This document shows, one piece after another, positions 57,595 to 64,000 of a DNA stretch of 64,000 nucleotides; the stretch's first letter is position 1; every line of letters starts with the position of its first letter. The notes under the pieces are model-generated. The model worked only from the letters and a program-made list of their open reading frames with translations. It was not told the origin of the DNA and did not search any database. Made by a program: the position numbers and the translations under genes. This DNA comes from Grifola frondosa (lineage: Eukaryota; Basidiomycota; Agaricomycetes; Polyporales; Grifolaceae): the NCBI GenBank assembly GCA_001683735.1, contig LUGG01000003.1, forward strand, positions 1,736,001-1,800,000. The letters run 5' to 3'.

Positions 57595-59102
57595 ATGGAT
57601 TCTTTGAAGCATACATCGCGAACTGTGTCACCTGAGGCAGAGACCTTGCCTAAAGGTCTCCTTCTTGTCGTATTCATACACGGGTAAGACAAGTTAAGAA
57701 TGGAAAGTACATTTAATAGTCATTCGGGGCAGCTTCAAAGGGACAGACTCTACGTTTGCGGGATTCCCTGACAGGTTGCGTCATATTCTCTCGGAAACAA
57801 TTACCAATGCTGCGGTTGAGACGATTGTCTTCCCCGCGTATGAAGTAAGCTTGTTCTTTCTACGGTACTAGTGTTTCGGCATGTTAATTCTGACCGCTCT
57901 GGATAGACGAAAGGGAATCTGGTAAAATCCCCGATGTTATCGTGTTATTGGGTTCTCACCGCCATATGTGCTAGAATGTGGCTGTTATTCGGTTTGCGGA
58001 CTGGCTAACCGACCTGACAGTTCGGCGGGAAGTCGCGAATGGAATGGGGGGTGGTGCAGGCAAAGCGAAGATTGTTCTGTGCGGACACAGGTTTGCCTGA
58101 AGTACTTCGCAATTGGTGAGATACTGAAGTCCTGCAGCATGGGTGGTCTTCTTGCCGCCGATTCACTCATAGATTTTGTCGATACTCGACCAGACAAGAT
58201 GGCACCGCTATGGCCTAACATCATTGCTTGTCTAGCATTCGACACCCCTGTACGTTTCTATTCTAATCGAAAGAAAACCCGTATTCTAACCCGCAATTTT
58301 TCAGTATTACGGTCTTCACCCTCATGTCTTCAAGAACAGCGTAACCCAAGCTACCGGGTATGTCAATACGGCGCGCAGCCTCTTCAGCTCTATTGGCGCG
58401 AAGCCAACACCCCAACCATCTGCGACAAAGGCCGTCGTCACTCCTGCCCAAGCCACTTCTTCTAGGTGGCAGAAGTGGGCTCCTGCAGCTTATGCAGTAG
58501 GCGGTGCTCTCCTTGCGGGCGTTGCAGCTGGGACAGCGTTGTACAAGCGTGAAGAAATCGGAGTCGGTTATACGTGGATCACCGACCACATGAAATATGT
58601 CGGGAACCTGTGGGACGAAGGTGAATTGCGGAGGCGAGTCGAGAGGTTGGGGGAAATTGAGGAGCAGATGGGCGTGGTCTTCAGAACGTACGCCGTGATC
58701 TGGATTTCGGCGATAGTTCTGCTGAGAAGTGATTCCAGGTTCTATACCTTCATACCTCCCAACCCGCCGTCGTATCCAGATGCAAGGACATTCATCATTC
58801 TCCCGAAGGCGCCATCCCTTGCTGTGCATTTCGTCCAGAACCAAAACACTCTGGCGTTGGACGAGATCCAAGCCCACACTGGCATGTTCGACAGCAAGAC
58901 AAACGATGGCTATTATGATCTTGGGCTTATGACCGCGCAGATGGTTCGGGATGCCCTGATAAATTGCCACAAAGCAGATGACATTCCTAATGACAACTCA
59001 CCTATCCCTGCTCAGTACCCCGCGGAACAGCCTATGGATAGTAGTGACGAAGTATCAGAACTTACGCAGGGATCGGAGCAAACGGAGGCGAAGCCCCCTT
59101 GA
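57595..59102 (+). CDS. Alpha/beta hydrolase, DUF676-like putative lipase
   Basis: Serine hydrolase fold of the type found in fungal DUF676-like proteins; substrate unknown. The N-terminus MDSLKHTSRTVSPEAETLPK leads into GLLLVVFIHG (oxyanion strand) and FKGTDSTFAGFPDRL. The nucleophile elbow CGHSMGGLLAADSL is split by an intron after GHS. IIACLAFDTPYYGLHPHVFK follows, with the expected Asp after the strand. A membrane-like helix (AAYAVGGALLAGVAAGTALY) and a region with HMKYVGNLWD come next. The tail is acidic (SDEVSELTQGSEQTEAKPP). Exon 1 ends at 57683. The start at 57595 fits the first beta strand. The helix suggests it may be anchored to a membrane. Confidence 0.75.
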
Positions 59103-59371
59103 TGTATGGCAGTAAGTCACGCTATTGTCTTGCTGTAGACTATTGGAAGGGTAGGGGCTCGGTGCTGGACTCTCACGGGTGCTCGAACTGGAGCGAAGAC
59201 AAGATTTGATCCCCTCCACTGATACAAACAAGCATGCTATGTCCCCTCCTGCTGACTCATCCGCTCACACCAGACCGATCCGCTCTAGACCTCTACCCCA
59301 GATGCCTGGTCACGTGACCCCTACTCCATGTGCCCCCACAAAAATGGACGCGACGTCCTCGTCGCTCCCCT

Positions 59372-59863
59372 TCAACTGGTCTCCTCCTCCTCCGTAATCC
59401 TGGCCAACGCTCGGGTGCGTAAGCCGATGGTGTTAATGAGGTGGGATTGGAAGAGACAATGGCGAATGGTGGTGAAGAAGCCAAGGTCAGCTTGGCTGAC
59501 GTGTACACGTAGGTAGCCGTAATAAGTGCGGTTGTTGGCAGGGTAGACGATCGCCACGAACTCCACGAAAAAATGCTCCAAGGTGCAAATCTCGACAATG
59601 GTGATGTCGAAAAAGGTGGCGATAGCATCCACAGACTCCTTGGGCTTGCACGTAAAGTGCTGCCCGACTGCAATGTGTTTGGGAGGGGTGTAGGCGAGGA
59701 CCCAGGTATCAGGTAAGTATGCTCGACCATACGAGTGGTTTTCAGTGACAATCGTGGGGTGACTGGGCCAGAGACGGTGGTAGTCCTCGCGACGAGGACA
59801 CTGCATGGAGGGGATCGCTGCAGGCAGCGATAAGAACGACTGGTTGCGTGGGAGGTCTGCCAT
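59372..59863 (-). CDS. Extra open frame downstream of the retrotransposon polyprotein
   Basis: 163 codons on the same strand as pol, after its stop (60045). It begins MADLPRNQSFLSLPAAIPSM and continues with YLPDTWVLAYTPPKHIAVGQ and HFFVEFVAIVYPANNRTYYG. No known domain is recognised and there is no signal peptide or membrane helix, so it is not obviously envelope-like. It may be an accessory frame of the element, part of its 3' region, or a separate gene. The low-coordinate long terminal repeat should lie near here, but I cannot identify its ends. Confidence 0.4.
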   Translation of the reverse strand: MADLPRNQSFLSLPAAIPSMQCPRREDYHRLWPSHPTIVTENHSYGRAYLPDTWVLAYTPPKHIAVGQHFTCKPKESVDAIATFFDITIVEICTLEHFFVEFVAIVYPANNRTYYGYLRVHVSQADLGFFTTIRHCLFQSHLINTIGLRTRALARITEEEETS

Positions 59864-60044
59864 GATGAAGTGCTTGGTTAGTGAACGACGATAAGGGTTT
59901 AAATAGGAAAAAGATTAGGGAGCGCCCATGTTACGTTGACAGCGTCTGGGCCAGACTCCACTGCATGGTAGGATGGACATTAAATGGATAACATTGGTAA
60001 TGGTGAAGCAGTGAACATGTGCATTCTATGGGAGAATCGAAGGA

Positions 60045-63000
60045 TTAGTGGTTCCTAGAAGGATGGACCGGACACGTGTCAACGTCTTCCCAAACGTCTA
60101 AGAGAACATCAACGCTTAGTGCTGCAGTTATGCGAGCTTGATCTAGAGCGAGTTTAGTACCCGGTTTGGGGGTGAATCGTCGTAGTCGCCGTGCATGGAA
60201 GGTGCCGGCGACCGGGTTGCCTTCTAGTGACTCGAGGTGGTAGGAGTTGACTATTCGCTCGGAGACACGCAACGGGGGGACCATTTTGGTGTGAGCTTCC
60301 TTGCCGTGCTAACTGTGAAAGCAAGGTCATTGCGGTACACTTGTACAAGGTCGCCCGGTACAAAAATGACTTCACCTGGGTGTCGTTTGAGGACTCGCTT
60401 GTTAAAGATGGTGGCACGGCGGATGGCATGTTTAACCGCTGCGTCGTATCCATCAAGCCGCTGTTGGGCGACGTAGGCGAGTTGCGTTGCGACGTCGGTC
60501 TCTGTTAGGGGCTGGGTCGCATCCGGCAAAGGAGTCTTCTTAGTGTTGATGACTGTTCCGAGCAGAAGTTCTTTCGGCGAGAACTGCAGTGCGGGTAGGA
60601 TGCGGTGATTAAGTGCATGAATGGCGTTGTCGAGGTGGGTGGGCCATGATTTCGGAAGCGCTTCCCATCCGCCGTTTGCGGCATCATCCTCTCCGAGTTC
60701 GGGCGCGCACAACCATTGTAGCACGTGAAGCAGGAGTTTGTTGGATCCTTTGACAAGGCCGTTGATCCATGGCGAGTAGGCGGACACAACGTGTGTCTTC
60801 ATTCCCCAAGTTTCGCAGAACTTGCGTACTTCCTTGCTGTTGAAGTGGGTGCCTCCGTCTGACATGAATGTTTCTGATGCGATGCGTGAATGACCGGAAT
60901 ATGTTCCCGAGGCAGTCCTTGGTGGTTTTCGAGCTGCCTGCGGTTTTGAACTTGAATGCCCACATGTGCTGAGAAAAGGTGTCTAGGAAGAGTCCGATGG
61001 TGTGATAACCGCCCGTGCCTTGCGGCATGGACAGGTAGTCGCCTACGAGGAGTTTGAAGGGGTGTCGTCGTGTGATTGGGTTAAGGAGGGAATCCAGGTG
61101 AGGCGTGCCGAAATTCTTGCAATGTGCGCAGTGCTGCATGCCGATCGTGATGGACTGGTCGAGTCGTGGACTGTAGATACGGTCTAGTAACACAGTTTTT
61201 ATGGAGTTGCGTCCCCAGTGACCGCCCGTCTGGTGTTCTTGTTCGGCCATGCGGATTGCTTCTGCTTGGGTTATGCATTCCACTCGGGGCCATGTGCATA
61301 CTGACGTCTTGCTGTGTGTGCGCCATAACTTGCCATTGTCGATTGTATACTGTGATGCGTGGTGTTGTGCGCGTCGCGCTTTGGCAGGATCTGCGTCAGT
61401 TGGGGTGTCAGTAAGTGCGTGTATAACTTCGAGAAACAGTGGCTCGTCTTTGAAGCGTTCGAGAAGGGTTGCGCTGTCATCTTCTACTGTGAGGACATCA
61501 TTGAGGAGGCCGGTTGCTGATTCCCAGTCTTCGCTGACTGTCCAGGTGCTGCCGTCTCCTTCGCGCCATTCTGTGTTCTCGCCGGCTCGACTGAGACCAT
61601 CTGCAACGACATTGATTTTGCCGGGGACGTGCCGTATGTCAATGATCTGATGTGCTATGATGCTGTCTCGCCAACGGGCATGCGCCGCGTTGAGTTTGTC
61701 GTTGATGAGGACATTGCGTAAGGCCTGGCAGTCTGTTTCGATTTCAATAGGAAATCCCCAGACAATGTCTGAGAATTTATCTAAAGCGAATTTCAGCGCT
61801 GCGAACTCTAGAATGAACGGTTTGTACTTCTCTTCAGTTCGGGATGTTCGCTTTGATGCGAATGCTATAGGATGTAGGCGTTGGACGACGTGTCCATTTG
61901 GCAGCACAGTTTGAAAGCATTGGGATAGGACGGCTCCGAATCCTTCTTTGCAACCGTCGGTAGTGACGATAAACGGTGTTCCATCCCATTTCGGTCGCCT
62001 GAGGACTGGTTCTGATGTGAGTACGGTCTTCAGCTTGAGGAATGCTTCTGTGTGCTTCCTTCCCCATCGCCCTTGCAGCTTGTGATCGGCCATAAGGCAT
62101 CGATATGTCGCTTTCGCAGCTCCCTTTGGCAGATTGACTTCTCGTATGAGGTTGCGGAGTGGGCCTTCAATGCGTGCGTAGCCTTTGATAAGATCTCGAA
62201 AGTGTCCTGTAATGCCTAGAAAGGAGTTCAGGTTTAAAGCGTCTTGGGGTTGTTCCCAATCGACAATGGCTGTTAGTTTCGCGAGGTCCGTTGTAACGCC
62301 TTTCGGTCCGACGGATGCACCCGCAAATACTGCTTCGGTCATGAAGAGTTTTGATTTGGAAGGCGATAGTGATAGACCTCGCTCACGGACACGGGTGAAA
62401 ATACGGTGCACCTTTATCATTAGCGTCTCGAAGTCGTCTCCTGCAGACGTCCATCATCAACAAAGAGCTCCATGGTGCCATCTGTCAGGAGATCATGTAG
62501 GTGCATTGCAGTCATGTGTGCAAATGTTGATGGCGCACTGGTGAGACCAAAAGGCATCTTGATGCACCAGAAGTATCCTCGGCCTTCTACGTAGAAGCAT
62601 GTGTAGGGCCTTGATTCCTCTGCAACGGTGACTGCATAGAATCCAGCGGTGAAGTCAAATGTGCAGACCCACCTGTGGTTGCTGAGATTCTGTTGTTTGG
62701 TGCATATGTCGCCTTGCGGCATCGGCGCGACTTCCGTGACTTTGTTGATTTCCCCGAAGTTCTGACAGATTCACCATTTTTGTTCCGTTGGTTTATCGGT
62801 CTTCGCTGCTGTTGATTCGTCGGTTCGCGGTGGGAGGTCAAAAACTTGTTCCAGTCCTGCCTTGATGCATTCATCGTTGACGCGGTGTTGAAGTTCTTCC
62901 AGCGCCAAACCGGTACCTTCGTGCACCTTCTGGGCCAGCGTGATCGGCGCAACACATTTAACTTGGCTGGGTTCGCATTGGGCGATGACTCCTGCCTCTA

Positions 63001-64000
63001 GCATCTCGTCGATCTTTTTATTCAGGTACACTTGCTGCGGGGGCGTCAGCGGCCGTTGGTGAATGCGTCTGTTGAACGTGGCGTCCGGTGGTACGTTTAG
63101 ATGGTGTATTGCCCCTTCAACAGGGGTAACTTCGCTGATTGAAAGCGCGAATATATCTGCAAATTCCCGGACCATGTCGTTAATACGCGTTTTTTGCTCT
63201 GTACTTACGTCGGGTCCAATCTGTATCTCTTTCACGATAGCTGCCACTCGGCACGGATTGAAGGGGTCTGTCTTGCGTGTTCATATGTCCTTGTCGCTGG
63301 TTGTAGTTTGTTCTGCGAAAACTTCGAAGTTGTCTTCGTCTCCTTGTGGATTTCCTTGGGGACCGATGTAGAAGGTGCTGTCTGGGTTGAGGGTTGTGGA
63401 TTCTTTGATGATTTCCCATGGGGTTTCATCGGGCTTGGCTCACGTTGGGTGGTGTACTGAGAGCAAGTGTTCTGTTGTGCAGGATCGTTTTGACCTGATG
63501 CGGTGGCGTGAAAAACGGTGGCCTACGATGTGTATTGCTGCATGCTTGTGGACTCGTTGTGGCATGCTGTGTGCTGGGCTCGGTGTGACCGTCAGTTGTT
63601 GCTCGTTGTCGAGGGCTGGGCGATTCGGTTGGTTCTGTGGTGTGTTGTCAACGTCTTGGACTTCCTCTACGGTGGTTTTGTAGGTGCAACGCGGTTGTGT
63701 CGGCACGGTGTGAGGTTCTTGTTCTGTTGTTGACTGTGAAGAAAGTGCTTGGTTAGTAATAGGTTCACTGCATAATTTATGATCGAGAGTTAGGCTTAGT
63801 CCTGCTATGCCCAAAGTGGCGATATGCACAGAAAATGCGATCTGGTTTCCTAGAGTGTCGCTTCGCCCTTCTTTCGCAGGGATGGTGACTTCGTCGCGTC
63901 CGAAGTCGTGGATCGCGCTGAAGGTTTCCAGAAGGGGTTTTCCCACGAGGAAGGACCACAATCCTCCGCTGGGGAACACTTCGAATGCCCCGGTAACCTG
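60045..64000 (-). mobile_element. Ty3/gypsy LTR retrotransposon, pol region, truncated by the window
   Basis: From high to low coordinate: a protease-end region (FEVFPSGGLWSFLVGKPLLE), then the reverse transcriptase (KKIDEMLEAGVIAQCEPSQ, FDFTAGFYAVTVAEESRPYT, IKMPFGLTSAPSTFAHM). The RT active site reads FVDD instead of the common YxDD. RNase H follows (FIVTTDGCKEGFGAVLSQ, IEIETDCQALRNVL, DIRHVPGKINVVADGLSR). Integrase shows HQTGGHWGRNSI with CAHCKNFG (zinc domain), LLVGDYL and MSDGGTHF for the two Asp. At the place of the catalytic Glu it reads NGLVKGSNKLL, that is Lys. The frame is broken at several points (62451, about 60900, 60274-60279, 62780 and others). The gag part and the upstream repeat lie outside the window. 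This copy is very probably inactive. Confidence 0.88.

Noticed and set aside
59100..60040. Low-coordinate (3') long terminal repeat of the gypsy element
   Set aside because: The partner repeat lies outside the window, so no direct comparison is possible and ends cannot be assigned.

Overview
This window is nuclear DNA of a filamentous basidiomycete, most likely an Agaricomycete. Genes are compact, carry many 45-80 bp GT-AG introns (one GC-AG intron is seen) and lie on both strands. Several families are typical of mushroom-forming fungi: the DUF6589 family, a DUF6741-like protein and an EF-hand MscS channel. No bacterial or organellar features are present.

Layout: 1.4-7.7 kb holds a short-chain dehydrogenase, an Mpo1-like dioxygenase and an MscS-type channel. 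7.9-17.2 kb is a DNA transposon, described below. 17.4-30 kb is gene-poor, with a coiled-coil protein, two divergent copies of a small lineage-specific family, a DUF6741-like protein, tRNA adenosine deaminase TAD1 and decayed sequence. 31-59 kb is a dense housekeeping block: GPC1, ISU1, PRP31, methylcrotonyl-CoA carboxylase beta, a WDR89-like protein, an ALE1-type MBOAT acyltransferase, TAF9, SEC12, a NIPA-type transporter, a UPF0303 protein, mitochondrial SSB (RIM1), HBS1 and an alpha/beta hydrolase. Many of these are arranged as head-to-head pairs. 59.3 kb to the end is a Ty3/gypsy retrotransposon on the minus strand, cut by the window edge.

The main discovery candidate is a TIR transposon at 7881-17176. 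Its ends match at 19 of 20 bases (TAGTCTCG[G/T]AACCAGCCGTT) and it is flanked by a perfect 9-bp duplication, CAGAAATGG. It carries two convergent genes whose starts lie close to the ends: a DUF6589 protein and a RecQ-like helicase. A 663-bp non-autonomous relative (16388-17050), with the same ends, is nested in its right terminus and has its own perfect 9-bp duplication, ACTCACCAG. The helicase gene is split by about 2.4 kb of sequence that carries broken pieces of an oligopeptide transporter gene and an F-BAR gene.

A second pattern runs through the window. At least a dozen coding regions, including essential genes, shift frame by one base, mostly at or next to short homopolymers. This looks like a base-calling or assembly problem rather than mass pseudogenisation, so exon and frame statements here should be read with that in mind.
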